NCBI RefSeq assembly: GCF_003208655.1
Contig: NZ_QKLU01000006.1
Coordinates: 186,001 to 250,000, forward strand
Direction of reading: 5' to 3'
Length of the DNA: 64,000 nt
DNA from: Pedobacter nutrimenti
Lineage (GTDB): Bacteria > Bacteroidota > Bacteroidia > Sphingobacteriales > Sphingobacteriaceae
Below, in pieces: positions 55,232 through 64,000 of this stretch. The stretch's first letter is position 1; each line of letters starts with the position of its first letter. Position numbers and translations under genes: made by a program. Below the pieces are notes generated by a model. The model did no database searches and was not told where the DNA came from. It saw only the letters and a program-made list of their open reading frames with translations.

Positions 55232-55801
55232 TTACAGCCCCGTATTGTTTCTGAACAACTTAATTGCAATCGCGAGGAGAATAATACCAAAAGCCTTCCT
55301 CAATACATTAAGCCCCGATTTGCCAAAAAGTTTTTCAAGACGTTCTGTGTTTTTTAGAACAAAATATACGAATATCATATTAATGATGATGCCCACAATA
55401 ATGTTTTGGGTCGCATATTCTGTTTTTAAAGAAAGTAAGGTCGTCATGGTTCCTGCACCGGCTATAAGTGGAAAAGCAAGGGGGACGATAGATACCGTTT
55501 CCGGTGCATCACCCTCTTTGAATATGGTCAGTCCAAGGACCATTTCCATAGCAATAAAGAAAATAACAAAAGATCCGGCAATGGCAAATGATTCTACGTC
55601 AAGGCCAATAACTTTGAGTAGTGTCTCTCCTGCAAACAAAAAAATGATCATGAGTACAGTGGCCACAATACTGGCTTTTTCGGATTGAATATGGCCGGCT
55701 TTCCTGCGAAGTTCGATGACTACCGGAATGGCGCCTAAAATATCGATGATGGCAAAAAGCACCATTGAAGTCGAGAGGATCTGTCTGAAATTAAATTCCA
55801 T
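55232..55801 (-). CDS. MarC family integral membrane protein
   Basis: A 189-residue membrane protein with six hydrophobic segments. The start is taken at ATG 55801 (MEFNFRQILSTSMVLFAIIDILGAIPVVIELRRKAGH); the frame also offers ATG 55807. AFPLIAGAGTMTTLLSLKTEYATQNIIVGIIINMIFVY is the family's second conserved repeat. The MarC family is widespread and was once thought to give multiple antibiotic resistance, but its role is unclear. No neighbours suggest a function. Confidence 0.87.
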   Translation of the reverse strand: MEFNFRQILSTSMVLFAIIDILGAIPVVIELRRKAGHIQSEKASIVATVLMIIFLFAGETLLKVIGLDVESFAIAGSFVIFFIAMEMVLGLTIFKEGDAPETVSIVPLAFPLIAGAGTMTTLLSLKTEYATQNIIVGIIINMIFVYFVLKNTERLEKLFGKSGLNVLRKAFGIILLAIAIKLFRNNTGL

Positions 55802-55841
55802 AACCATTAATTTAAAATACAAAGCTACATAATAATTGCTG

Positions 55842-55881
55842 ATAAAAAATAAGAGGCAGACCCTAAGGCCTGCCTCTTATT
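55842..55881 (-). terminator. Intrinsic terminator after the tandem permeases
   Basis: A 12-bp stem, AATAAGAGGCAG (55848-55859) with CTGCCTCTTATT (55870-55881), followed on the minus strand by T6 and also T-rich on the plus strand. It closes the permease gene pair transcribed on the minus strand. Confidence 0.87.
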
Positions 55882-55906
55882 TTTTATCTCTTAATGGAAA
55901 TGGATT

Positions 55907-57382
55907 TTAACCTGCGTTATGTTCATTTCTGATCTTACTGTGTTTTTTACTGTAGGCAAAATAAATAACTACCCCCAGGGCCATCCATATGGCTAAACGC
56001 TCCCAGCTGACAATAGGTAAAGAAGCCATCATCAACACGCAAACAAGTATACCCAGAATCGGAATTAAAGGTACCCATGGTGTGCGGAATGGTCTTTCCA
56101 GTCCTGGATTGGTTTTTCTTAAAATCAATACCCCGATACAAACCAGTGAGAAGGCAAATAGAGTACCAATGCTCACCATATGTCCTAAGTCAGATACCGG
56201 TACGAAACCTGTAAATATGCTTACGAAGACCATAAAGACCAGGTTGGTTTTCCATGGGGTCTGGTTTTTCTTATGTAAGTCAGAAAAGATCTTTGGCAAC
56301 AGGCCATCTTTACTCATGCTGTAAAACACACGGCTTTGACCTAATAACATCACCAGGATCACAGAGGTGTAACCTGCTAGAATGGCAATCATCAGAAAGC
56401 GGTTTAGGAAAGTGTAACCGGTTTGGGCAAAAGCAGTAGCAACCGGTTTGGCATCACCTGCGAATTTGGTGTAGTTTTCCAATCCTGTCATTACATAAGC
56501 AAACAATACATAAAGTATGGTACAAACCACCAGTGAACCGATAATCCCAACGGGCATGCCTTTTTGAGGGTTTTTGGCTTCCTGCGCGGCAGTACTGACG
56601 GCATCAAAGCCAATAAAAGCAAAGAAAACCACACCGGCGCCCCTAAGTACCCCGCTGATGCCAAAACGTCCAAAATCCGGACTGGTGAAGAAATCAAGAA
56701 AACCTTTTGTTCCGGCCTTTACCGCTTCTTCTCCGGCATTAGGCGGAATAAATGGATGATGATTGGCTGCATTGATAAAGCCCCATCCCAAAGCAATAAA
56801 AATCAATACCACGGCTACTTTTACAATCACCAGGATATTGTTCACAAAAGAAGAATCTTTGGTCCCCTTCATTAACAATAGGGAAAGGAGGCAAACAATA
56901 ATAATTGCCGGAAGATTGACTACCCCACCTTCCCAGGGGCCATGCAGTAAATGGTCTGGAAATTTAATCCCAAACTCCAGCAAAAACTGCGAGAAATATT
57001 GTGACCAGCTGGAGGCCACCGTAGCTGCACTCAATGCATATTCAAGGACAAGGTCCCAGCCAATAATCCAGGCCATAAATTCACCCATAGTCGCATAAGA
57101 ATAGGTATAAGCACTTCCCGCAACAGGAATCATAGATGCAAATTCAGCATAACAAAGCCCGGCAAATCCACAACCTACAGCAGCAATAATAAAGGAAAGG
57201 ATCACTGCCGGACCGGCATTGTCTGCAGCAGCAATTCCTGTAAGGGAAAACAGGCCTGCTCCAATAATAGCGCCAACTCCTAAAGCCACCAGGTTGAAAC
57301 TGGTTAAAGAGCGTTTTAAGGTACCCTCACCACTTTCGTTAGCCTCAGCAAGCAGTTGTGGAATAGATTTTTTAAATAACAT
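55907..57382 (-). CDS. APC-family amino acid permease (tandem copy 1)
   Basis: A 491-residue permease with about 12 membrane segments. It has the family signature NLVALGVGAIIGAGLFSLTGIAAADNAGPAVILSF and the consensus AEFASMIPVAGSAYTYSYATMGEFMAWIIGW, plus GFDAVSTAAQEAKNPQKGMPVGIIGSL. It is nearly identical to the gene upstream (about 36 differences by my count, roughly 93% identity) and has the same length, so the two are a recent tandem duplication. There is no promoter or terminator in the 52-bp gap. Substrate is unknown; cationic or neutral amino acids are possible. Confidence 0.9.
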   Translation of the reverse strand: MLFKKSIPQLLAEANESGEGTLKRSLTSFNLVALGVGAIIGAGLFSLTGIAAADNAGPAVILSFIIAAVGCGFAGLCYAEFASMIPVAGSAYTYSYATMGEFMAWIIGWDLVLEYALSAATVASSWSQYFSQFLLEFGIKFPDHLLHGPWEGGVVNLPAIIIVCLLSLLLMKGTKDSSFVNNILVIVKVAVVLIFIALGWGFINAANHHPFIPPNAGEEAVKAGTKGFLDFFTSPDFGRFGISGVLRGAGVVFFAFIGFDAVSTAAQEAKNPQKGMPVGIIGSLVVCTILYVLFAYVMTGLENYTKFAGDAKPVATAFAQTGYTFLNRFLMIAILAGYTSVILVMLLGQSRVFYSMSKDGLLPKIFSDLHKKNQTPWKTNLVFMVFVSIFTGFVPVSDLGHMVSIGTLFAFSLVCIGVLILRKTNPGLERPFRTPWVPLIPILGILVCVLMMASLPIVSWERLAIWMALGVVIYFAYSKKHSKIRNEHNAG

Positions 57383-57434
57383 ATATGGTTTGATGGTTAA
57401 ATTGTTCTTTTAAATGATCTGATTGGCCTGAAAT

Positions 57435-58910
57435 TTAGGCATTTTTATGCTCATTTCTGATCTTACTGTGCTTTTTACTGTAAGTATAGTAAATAACAAT
57501 GCCTAAGGCCATCCAGATGGCCAGACGTTCCCAGCTGACAATAGGTAAAGAAGCCATCATCAATACGCAAACCAGGATTCCCAGGATCGGAACCAAAGGC
57601 ACCCAGGGTGTCCGGAAAGGTCTTACCTGGGATGGATCGGTTTTTCTTAAAATCAAAACACCTATACAAACCAGAGAGAAAGCAAACAGGGTACCGATGC
57701 TCACCATATGGCCAAGATCTGAAACGGGAACAAAGCCAGCGAAAATGCTCACAAAAATCATAAACACGAGATTTGTTTTCCATGGTGTCTGGTTCTTTTT
57801 GTGCAGGTCCGAAAATACTTTAGGCAATAAACCATCTTTACTCATACTATAGAAAACCCGGCTTTGTCCCAACAAGAGCACCAGGATGACCGAAGTATAA
57901 CCGGCAAGGATTGCAATCATCAGAAAGCGGTTAAGGAAAGTATAACCGGTTTGTGCAAAAGCTGTGGCAACCGGCTTGGCGTCCCCAACAAATTTGGTGT
58001 AATTTTCCAATCCTGTCATGACATAAGAGAACAGGACATATAGTAATGTACAAACCACCAGTGAACCTATAATACCAACAGGCATACCTTTCTGTGGATT
58101 TTTGGCTTCCTGAGCTGCAGTACTTACGGCATCGAAACCAATAAAAGCAAAAAATACAACACCTGCCCCCCTGAGTACACCACTAATACCGAAGTGACCA
58201 AAATCGGCACTGGTAAAAAATTCTAAGAATCCTTTGGTGCCTGCTTTTACGGCCTCTTCACCCGCATTTGGCGGAATAAATGGATGATGATTCGCAGGAT
58301 TGATAAAACTCCATCCCAAGACAATAAAAATTAAAACCACAGAAACCTTTACAATAACCAGAATATTATTGACAAAAGAAGAATCTTTGGTTCCTTTCAT
58401 CAGCAATAGAGAAAGAAGACAGACGATAATAATCGCAGGCAGGTTCACTATACCACCTTCCCAGGGGCCGTGCAAAAGGTTTGTTGGAAACTGAATTCCA
58501 AATTCCAATAAGAACTGCGAAAAATACTGTGACCAGCTCGAAGCGACAGTTGCAGAACCCAGGGCATATTCCAGGACAAGGTCCCATCCGATGATCCAGG
58601 CCATAAACTCACCCATAGTGGCATAGGAATAAGTATAGGCACTTCCAGCGACAGGAATCATAGAAGCAAACTCGGCATAACAAAGTCCGGCGAAACCGCA
58701 ACCTACAGCTGCAATGATGAAGGAAAGTATAACTGCAGGCCCGGCATTGTCTGCTGCGGCTATACCTGTAAGAGAGAATAGCCCTGCACCAATAATGGCA
58801 CCCACACCTAAAGCCACCAGATTGAAGCTCGACAGCGTACGCTTCAGGGTGCCTTCACCACTCTCATTAGCCTCCTGAATCAGAGAAGCTATAGATTTTT
58901 TAAATAACAT
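57435..58910 (-). CDS. APC-family amino acid permease (tandem copy 2)
   Basis: A 491-residue permease almost identical to its downstream neighbour. It begins MLFKKSIASLIQEANESGEGTLKRTLSSFNL and shares the same motifs, GAIIGAGLFSLTGIAAADNAGP and GFDAVSTAAQEAKNPQKGMPVG. Differences cluster at residues 8-12 (variable N-terminal helix), in the extracellular loop near residue 140, and at the extreme C-terminus, while the transmembrane core is conserved. It is likely the first gene of a two-gene transcript with a -7 box TAGGTTTG at 58972-58979. Confidence 0.9.
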   Translation of the reverse strand: MLFKKSIASLIQEANESGEGTLKRTLSSFNLVALGVGAIIGAGLFSLTGIAAADNAGPAVILSFIIAAVGCGFAGLCYAEFASMIPVAGSAYTYSYATMGEFMAWIIGWDLVLEYALGSATVASSWSQYFSQFLLEFGIQFPTNLLHGPWEGGIVNLPAIIIVCLLSLLLMKGTKDSSFVNNILVIVKVSVVLIFIVLGWSFINPANHHPFIPPNAGEEAVKAGTKGFLEFFTSADFGHFGISGVLRGAGVVFFAFIGFDAVSTAAQEAKNPQKGMPVGIIGSLVVCTLLYVLFSYVMTGLENYTKFVGDAKPVATAFAQTGYTFLNRFLMIAILAGYTSVILVLLLGQSRVFYSMSKDGLLPKVFSDLHKKNQTPWKTNLVFMIFVSIFAGFVPVSDLGHMVSIGTLFAFSLVCIGVLILRKTDPSQVRPFRTPWVPLVPILGILVCVLMMASLPIVSWERLAIWMALGIVIYYTYSKKHSKIRNEHKNA

Positions 58911-58971
58911 AGTTTGAGGTTTAGTTTAAGTTTTTTTTATGAATGTTTGTTTAATGTAAAATCTTCAGGCC

Positions 58972-58979
58972 CAAACCTA
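58972..58979 (-). promoter_or_regulatory. -7 box of the tandem permease transcript
   Basis: On the minus strand TAGGTTTG fits TAnnTTTG, 61 bp before the ATG at 58910. It lies directly after the hppA terminator, a logical place for a new promoter. No -33 element was seen. Confidence 0.45.
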
Positions 58980-58999
58980 ATTAAAAAATCTTTAAAAAG

Positions 59000-59029
59000 A
59001 AAAGGGATTCTTATACAAGAATCCCTTTT
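59000..59029 (-). terminator. Intrinsic terminator of hppA
   Basis: A perfect 13-bp stem, AAAAGGGATTCTT (59000-59012) with AAGAATCCCTTTT (59017-59029), 4-nt loop ATAC, followed on the minus strand by a T-rich stretch. It lies 27 bp after the hppA stop. Confidence 0.9.
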
Positions 59030-59055
59030 AACAGTAACAATAATAGTGATTTAGC

Positions 59056-61302
59056 TTAGTCCGGTTTGATGCCGGTTTCAGTTTTTATCGCATCGGCCCT
59101 GGCAATAGCAGATTGACCTGATGCATTGATTTTAATTTCTTTGGGGGTTATTGCTTTCGCATTTCCATGCACACCAACAGCAATATGAGGGGCAATAATT
59201 AAAGATACAATAGACATCAGCTTAATGAGAATGTTCATGGAAGGACCGGAAGTATCTTTAAAAGGATCCCCTACAGTATCCCCGGTTACAGAGGCCTTAT
59301 GCGGATCAGATCCTTTATATTCCATTTTACCATTGATCATTACTCCTTTTTCAAAGGATTTTTTTGCATTGTCCCAGGCACCACCTGCGTTGGACTGAAA
59401 TATCCCCATCAAAACTCCGGATACGGTTACCCCGGCCAGTAGTCCTCCTAAAACCTCCGGTCCGAAGGTGAAACCAACAATCAATGGAACAATCAGGGCA
59501 ATGGCACCTGGTAGCATCATTTCGCGGATGGATGCATTGGTAGAAATGGCAACACATTTTTCGTATTCAGGTTTCGCTTTGTATTCCATAATCCCCGGAA
59601 TTTCCCGGAACTGTCTGCGGACCTCCTGAACCATAGCCATTGCGGCACGTCCAACAGCAGAAATACATAAAGATGAAAATATAAAAGGAATCATGCCCCC
59701 TACAAATAAACCGGCAAGGACATTGGCTTTATAGATATCTATTGCCGTTATTCCGGAAATTCCTGCAAAGGCGGCAAACAAGGCCAGAGAGGTTAAGGCT
59801 GCAGAAGCAATCGCAAATCCCTTACCTGTTGCAGCAGTGGTATTTCCCACAGCGTCCAGGTTATCGGTCCTTTCCCTAACTTCTTTGGGTAAACCACTCA
59901 TTTCAGCAATACCCCCTGCATTATCTGCAATCGGACCAAAAGCATCAATGGCCAATTGCATTGCCGTAGTGGCCATCATACCTGCTGCTGCAATGGCTAC
60001 GCCGTAAAACCCGGCAAAATGATAAGAACCATAAATTCCGGCGGCGAGGACAAGAATAGGAAGTACTGTTGATTCCATTCCAACAGAAAGCCCCCCGATA
60101 ATATTGGTGGCATGACCAGTAGAAGACTGGTTGATGATGGAACGGACAGGGCGTTTGCCCATTGCCGTATAATATTCTGTAATCAGGCTCATTAAGGTTC
60201 CAACAACCAGCCCAACCAGGATGGAGCAAAACACGGCCATAGAAGTAAATTCAAAACCCCTGATGGACATGGTTGCAGGCAACATCCACTGTACGGCAAA
60301 ATAAGAAGCGATACCAGTCAGAACAATTGAGAGCCAGTTTCCGATGTTTAAAGCATTTTGTACACTGTCAGTTTCTTTACTGATTTTTACAAACCAGGAA
60401 GAAACGATAGAAAAAATGAGACCCAGACCGGCAATGAGCATCGGGAGTAGGATGGGCGCCATACCGCCAAACTGGTCTGTTGATTTAATCTCCTGTCCCA
60501 GTACCATCGTGGCAAGAATAGTTGCAACATAGGATCCGAAAAGATCGGCACCCATGCCTGCGACATCACCCACGTTGTCCCCCACATTATCTGCAATTGT
60601 TGCCGGGTTGCGCACATCATCTTCCGGAATACCTGCCTCTACTTTACCCACCAGATCGGCGCCCACGTCGGCCGCTTTGGTGTAAATACCTCCGCCTACA
60701 CGGGCAAAAAGGGCAATACTTTCTGCGCCCAGGGAGAATCCGGCCAGAACCTCAATGGTTTTTTTCATATCAACCCCCGAAGCAAGTGAACCGGCCGGAA
60801 CAAAGCTGTAATACAAAACAATAAAAAGACCGCCCAGTCCAAAGATGGCAAGGCCGGCGACTCCGAAACCCATTACGGTTCCACCTGTAAACGAAACTTT
60901 AAGTGCTTTGGCTAAACTGGTTCTAGCAGCTTGCGTGGTCCTTACGTTGGCTTTTGTGGCGATTCGCATACCCAGGTATCCGGCAAATGCGGAAAAAACA
61001 GCCCCGATCAGAAAAGCAACCGCAATAATAGGGCTGGAGTGGATTGGAGTTTCGGTTGAACCCTCCATTGTTCCTGACCAGGCCAGTAAAGCACCGGCTA
61101 TGATCACGAAATAGGTGAGTACTTTCCATTCTGCTTTCAAAAAGGCCATTGCTCCATCGGCAATGTGTCCGGCAAGCTCAGACATGTTGGCATCGCCAGC
61201 ATCCTGTCTGCTTACCCAGGCACTTTGTATGGCCATGACCAGGATTCCTACCAGTCCGAAGACTGGTATCATGTAAATTAAATTGTTTTGTAAAAACTCC
61301 AT
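59056..61302 (-). CDS. hppA: Membrane-bound ion-pumping pyrophosphatase
   Basis: A 748-residue protein with about 16 membrane segments that hydrolyses pyrophosphate to drive H+ or Na+ transport. The substrate site shows DVGADLVGKVEAGIPEDDVRNPATIADNVGDNVGDVAGMGADLFGS, and the later motif has GNTTAATGKGFAIASAAL, with Ala (not Lys) at the position that makes these pumps potassium-dependent. Whether it pumps H+, Na+ or both cannot be decided here. It has its own promoter (61375-61405), and its terminator separates it from the permease pair. Confidence 0.95.
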   Translation of the reverse strand: MEFLQNNLIYMIPVFGLVGILVMAIQSAWVSRQDAGDANMSELAGHIADGAMAFLKAEWKVLTYFVIIAGALLAWSGTMEGSTETPIHSSPIIAVAFLIGAVFSAFAGYLGMRIATKANVRTTQAARTSLAKALKVSFTGGTVMGFGVAGLAIFGLGGLFIVLYYSFVPAGSLASGVDMKKTIEVLAGFSLGAESIALFARVGGGIYTKAADVGADLVGKVEAGIPEDDVRNPATIADNVGDNVGDVAGMGADLFGSYVATILATMVLGQEIKSTDQFGGMAPILLPMLIAGLGLIFSIVSSWFVKISKETDSVQNALNIGNWLSIVLTGIASYFAVQWMLPATMSIRGFEFTSMAVFCSILVGLVVGTLMSLITEYYTAMGKRPVRSIINQSSTGHATNIIGGLSVGMESTVLPILVLAAGIYGSYHFAGFYGVAIAAAGMMATTAMQLAIDAFGPIADNAGGIAEMSGLPKEVRERTDNLDAVGNTTAATGKGFAIASAALTSLALFAAFAGISGITAIDIYKANVLAGLFVGGMIPFIFSSLCISAVGRAAMAMVQEVRRQFREIPGIMEYKAKPEYEKCVAISTNASIREMMLPGAIALIVPLIVGFTFGPEVLGGLLAGVTVSGVLMGIFQSNAGGAWDNAKKSFEKGVMINGKMEYKGSDPHKASVTGDTVGDPFKDTSGPSMNILIKLMSIVSLIIAPHIAVGVHGNAKAITPKEIKINASGQSAIARADAIKTETGIKPD

Positions 61303-61374
61303 AAATTAATTGTATTTGGTTAGATTGGTTGTATTTGCATGGAAAACTGACCCGCTGGTTCATGCTAATATATA

Positions 61375-61405
61375 CAAAAATAAAAGTGTTTAGCACATAA
61401 GCAAA
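61375..61405 (-). promoter_or_regulatory. Promoter of hppA
   Basis: On the minus strand TTTG (61402-61405) and TATTTTTG (61375-61382) are separated by 19 bp and match both consensus elements. The leader to the ATG at 61302 would be about 65 nt. Confidence 0.65.
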
Positions 61406-61456
61406 TTTTTAATCCCCAGAAGAACAGGTACCTATTTTATTATTCATTTTTTTAAA

Positions 61457-61464
61457 TACCTTAG
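61457..61464 (+). promoter_or_regulatory. Variant -7 box upstream of APC permease
   Basis: TACCTTAG differs from TAnnTTTG at one position. The same variant ending, TTAGCG, occurs upstream of bamA (TAACTTAG at 41512-41519). ATG is at 61507. Confidence 0.3.
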
Positions 61465-61506
61465 CGGGGACCAAAAAAATAAACAACCAAACCAACCAAA
61501 AAACAA

Positions 61507-62955
61507 ATGGAAAAAGACAACCAAGGCGACTCTTTTAAAAGGGAATTGGGCCTTCTCGACGGAACCATGCTGGTCGTGGGCTCCATGATCGGTTCCGGAA
61601 TTTTTATTGTAAGTGCCGATATTGCAAGGCAGGTCGGTTCAGCCGGCTGGCTCATTCTGATCTGGGTGGCAACAGCCCTGATCACCATGACCGCGGCCAT
61701 AAGTTATGGTGAACTTAGTGCGATGTTCCCAAAAGCAGGCGGACAATATGTCTATTTAAAGGAAGCCTACAATAAACTGATCGCATTTTTATATGGCTGG
61801 AGTCTTTTTGGTGTCATTCAAACAGGTACGATCGCGGCAGTAGGCGTCGCTTTTTCCAAATTTGCGGCCTATCTGTATGAACCTTTTAGTGAAAACAACC
61901 TGCTTTGGCAAATGCAAATTGGAACCGATGGTAAAGGCTTGCCTGAGTATTATTCTATTAGTGCAGCACAACTGGTTTCCATTGTCACGATTGTTTTTCT
62001 AACCTATATCAACAGCAGAGGGGTAAAAGACAGTAAAATCCTTCAAACTGTATTGACCATTATTAAAATTCTTTCCCTTTTTGGTCTGATCATTTTTGGT
62101 TTTACCCTTGGGGCGAAGGCTGAAGTATGGAACGCCAACTGGGCCGATGCCTGGCCTTCACGTTCATTCAATATGGAAAGCATGACTTGGGCACCCATTA
62201 GCGGGACTTTGCTGGTTTCAGGTATTTCAGCTGCAATGGTGGGTTCTCTCTTTTCAAGTGATGCCTGGGCAGGGGTAACTTTTATTGCCGGAGAAATAAA
62301 AAATCCGCAAAGAAACGTAGGTTTAAGCTTATTTCTGGGGACGCTTATTGTGAGCATCATTTATATTCTGGCCAATGTCATGTATGTATCGGTTCTTCCT
62401 TTAAACGAGATTGCAACAGCCAAATCAGACCGGGTAGCAGTTGCCGCAGCCCAGTATATCTTTGGGCAGGCCGGGACCATCATTATTGCAGTAATGATTA
62501 TGATTTCTACTTTTGCCTGTAACAATGGTTTGATTATGGCAGGAGCGAGGGTTTATTACACCATGGCAAAAGATGGTCTGTTCTTCAAAAGGGCAGCCAG
62601 TTTAAACCGCTCAGATGTGCCTGCCTGGGCCTTATGGATTCAGGGGATCTGGGCTTCAGCCTTATGCTTAACAGGTAAGTATGGTGCCTTGCTTGATTTT
62701 GTGGTCATTATTGTACTGATTTTTTATATCCTGACCATTTATGGTATTTTCATATTGAGAAGAAAAATGCCCAATGCAGACCGCCCTTATAAAGCTTTTG
62801 GTTATCCTGTTTTACCCTTTTTGTATATCCTGGTGGCCTCTGCACTTTGTATTGCCCTGCTCGTTTACAAAACAAATACCTGTGGATGGGGGGTACTGAT
62901 TATGTTACTGGGTATCCCGGTGTATTATTTAACAAAATCCAAAGAAGAAGTTTAA
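61507..62955 (+). CDS. APC-family amino acid permease (APA-like)
   Basis: A 482-residue permease with about 12 membrane segments. It starts with a charged tail and then LGLLDGTMLVVGSMIGSGIFIVSADIARQVGSAGW, AISYGELSAMFPKAGGQYVYLKEAYNKLIAFLYGWSLFG and SSDAWAGVTFIAGEIKNPQRNVGLSL. It clearly differs from the tandem pair and resembles basic amino acid/polyamine or serine-threonine antiporters. Substrate is not predictable. It is divergent from hppA, with a 204-bp gap containing both promoters. Confidence 0.9.
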   Translation: MEKDNQGDSFKRELGLLDGTMLVVGSMIGSGIFIVSADIARQVGSAGWLILIWVATALITMTAAISYGELSAMFPKAGGQYVYLKEAYNKLIAFLYGWSLFGVIQTGTIAAVGVAFSKFAAYLYEPFSENNLLWQMQIGTDGKGLPEYYSISAAQLVSIVTIVFLTYINSRGVKDSKILQTVLTIIKILSLFGLIIFGFTLGAKAEVWNANWADAWPSRSFNMESMTWAPISGTLLVSGISAAMVGSLFSSDAWAGVTFIAGEIKNPQRNVGLSLFLGTLIVSIIYILANVMYVSVLPLNEIATAKSDRVAVAAAQYIFGQAGTIIIAVMIMISTFACNNGLIMAGARVYYTMAKDGLFFKRAASLNRSDVPAWALWIQGIWASALCLTGKYGALLDFVVIIVLIFYILTIYGIFILRRKMPNADRPYKAFGYPVLPFLYILVASALCIALLVYKTNTCGWGVLIMLLGIPVYYLTKSKEEV

Positions 62956-62966
62956 GGCATAAATTT

Positions 62967-63012
62967 TAAGCAAAAACGGCGGTGTCTGGAAAGACACCGC
63001 CGTTTTTGCTTA
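62967..63012. terminator. Long bidirectional terminator
   Basis: The arms 62967-62987 and 62992-63012 are complementary over 21 bp around a GGAA (GNRA) loop, with runs of five A/T in the stem. It lies between the convergent permease and TonB-dependent receptor genes. Confidence 0.93.
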
Positions 63013-63032
63013 TTTTAATAATTGATCTTAAC

Positions 63033-64000
63033 CTAGTAATTGATGGTATAGGTTAAATTATAAGTTCTGCCCCTGCCCAAATAAGAAAAGGTTTCCGGTG
63101 TTGCAAGTCCTTTATAAAGCACTTGTGAACGTTGGCTCCAGATGCTTTGGTAATCTTTGTTCAGCAGGTTCTGAACCCCAAAATTAAGAGTGCCTAATGG
63201 TAATTTGATATTGCCAAGTAAGTCCAGCGTCGTATATCCTTTAATTTGGTTTGTTAAACCATCTTTAGGTTCTTCTTTTAAGTCAAAAGAGCGGAAAGCC
63301 TGTACTTTGAGACCAAAAGCCTGGTTTCTCCAACCCAGGTAAGCCGCCGCTTTAGATGGGCTTGCGTCGCTAATGTCCTGAAGTTTCCACGAATCGGCTG
63401 GTTTGTTTTGTGATTTGATGTACATGCCGTTTCCGCCAATTTCAAAACCATTGTTCAGGTTCACCGAAACAGAAGCCTCTGCACCGTAATTTCTGCGTTT
63501 CTGGTCAATCACATCTACTGCAAGGGTAATCGGTATGGTTTTCAGGTTTTTGTCCGACCAGGAATAAAAGGCTGCAAATTGTGCATTTACAACCTTACTG
63601 CGGTGACGCCAGCCCGCTTCGAGCTGCTGGGTTTTGATTCCGGTTAAAGGAGAAGTACCCACACTTGTTCCGTTAAGTAATTTCCAGTTCAAGCCATTCA
63701 GTTGATAACTGCCCTGGCCATAATATTTGGCCGGATCTGCGAGTGAAAATCCCTGGGCAAAGTTTAACCACACCTGCTCTGGGGCAGTGATTTTGTAAAC
63801 CAGACCCGCATTGAACAGGTTGACATCATAATGGTTTTTGCCACCGGGAATAACATCAGCCGTTTTTCCCAAACCATAAGCAATTAAAGATTGTACATCT
63901 GCTCCGGCGAAATCATTTACTTTTACATACATCCTTTGCTGTCTTAGCCCAGCTGATAAACTCAGTTTGCTGCTCAGATTCCATTGCGCCTGGAAAAATC
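63033..64000 (-). CDS. TonB-dependent receptor (C-terminal part; 5' end outside window)
   Basis: The frame continues beyond the ATG at 63932 to the window edge (FQAQWNLSSKLSLSAGLRQQR precedes MYVKVNDF), so the start and plug domain are missing. The visible ~320 residues are barrel strands with AEQVWLNFAQGFSLADPAKYYG-like patterns (here PEQVWLNFAQGFSLADP), LEAGWRHRS, NYGAEASVSVNLNNGFEIGGNGMYI and the C-terminal TonB-receptor ending NLTYTINY with aromatic terminus. The layout resembles siderophore receptors (NFGVQNLLNKDYQSIWSQRS). Ligand is unknown. Confidence 0.9.
   Translation of the reverse strand, partial: FFQAQWNLSSKLSLSAGLRQQRMYVKVNDFAGADVQSLIAYGLGKTADVIPGGKNHYDVNLFNAGLVYKITAPEQVWLNFAQGFSLADPAKYYGQGSYQLNGLNWKLLNGTSVGTSPLTGIKTQQLEAGWRHRSKVVNAQFAAFYSWSDKNLKTIPITLAVDVIDQKRRNYGAEASVSVNLNNGFEIGGNGMYIKSQNKPADSWKLQDISDASPSKAAAYLGWRNQAFGLKVQAFRSFDLKEEPKDGLTNQIKGYTTLDLLGNIKLPLGTLNFGVQNLLNKDYQSIWSQRSQVLYKGLATPETFSYLGRGRTYNLTYTINY

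Noticed and set aside
1..64000. CRISPR array, rRNA, tRNA, prophage or integrated element.
   Set aside because: No regularly spaced repeats with unique spacers, no rRNA or complete tRNA structure, and no integrase, transposase or phage genes were seen in the window.

Overview
The window reads as a contiguous chromosomal segment of a Bacteroidota bacterium, most likely of the family Sphingobacteriaceae (Pedobacter-like). The signs are moderate GC, weak Shine-Dalgarno sequences, many -7 boxes of the form TAnnTTTG (the Bacteroidota sigma-A promoter signature), type IX secretion markers (a PorT-like barrel protein and a cargo protein with a C-terminal sorting domain), a TonB-dependent receptor, and DnaE, BamA, two OmpH/Skp proteins and DUF6089 in the usual Bacteroidota forms. 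No rRNA, tRNA, CRISPR array, prophage or insertion sequence was found. Gene density is high and almost all genes are housekeeping.

Layout. 1-5.3 kb (minus): miaA (cut by the window edge), a pRiA4b ORF-3-like protein, a CCA-adding enzyme, tsaC, a glycosyltransferase and dapD. 5.4-11.3 kb: an S4 RNA-binding protein, guanine deaminase, an OmpH-like lipoprotein, gyrB, a retropepsin-like protease, malate dehydrogenase and a lipocalin. 11.4-17.3 kb (plus): dnaE with a fused proofreading exonuclease, thioredoxin and a DUF58 protein. 17.3-20.8 kb (minus): transketolase split into two genes, followed 6 bp later by an ECF sigma factor, a membrane-anchored regulator and a Spy-like protein. 20.9-22.2 kb: a ParA ATPase, a small ribbon-helix-helix-like protein and an iteron-like noncoding region. 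22.3-25.7 kb (minus): Bcp peroxiredoxin, an M23 peptidase, an FAH-family hydrolase and a small T9SS cargo protein.

25.8-34.4 kb: the Kup potassium transporter, a second ECF sigma with a small membrane partner, a possible small RNA, a large APC permease, and an M3 peptidase / UbiA prenyltransferase / EngB operon. 34.4-48.2 kb (plus) is a long envelope and cofactor block: ubiE/menG, porT-like, an SDR, YqeY, an alpha/beta hydrolase, a CBS-domain protein, nadK, DUF6089, uppS, bamA, two ompH genes, murI and a long purF-like gene. 48.3-55.8 kb: a LysE exporter, a sugar MFS symporter, a dCMP-deaminase-like protein, guaA, an overlapping periplasmic-binding-protein-like lipoprotein, an RsmB-type methyltransferase and MarC. 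55.9-64 kb: two nearly identical tandem APC permeases, a membrane pyrophosphatase, another APC permease and the 3' part of a TonB-dependent receptor.

The most unusual region is 20.9-22.2 kb. A ParA without an N-terminal DNA-binding domain is paired with an 84-residue ribbon-helix-helix-like protein. Upstream lie a perfect 17-bp inverted repeat covering both the parA start codon and its -7 box, and an array of twelve degenerate 8-bp repeats (consensus ATRTNWNG). This is the architecture of a plasmid type Ib partition cassette, set among core chromosomal genes. Other points worth a look are an intrinsic terminator with no obvious gene (possible small RNA near 28.9 kb), a duplicated start region with a 9-codon upstream reading frame ahead of nadK, a terminator ending one base before murI, and a 20-bp repeat flanking the uppS promoter.
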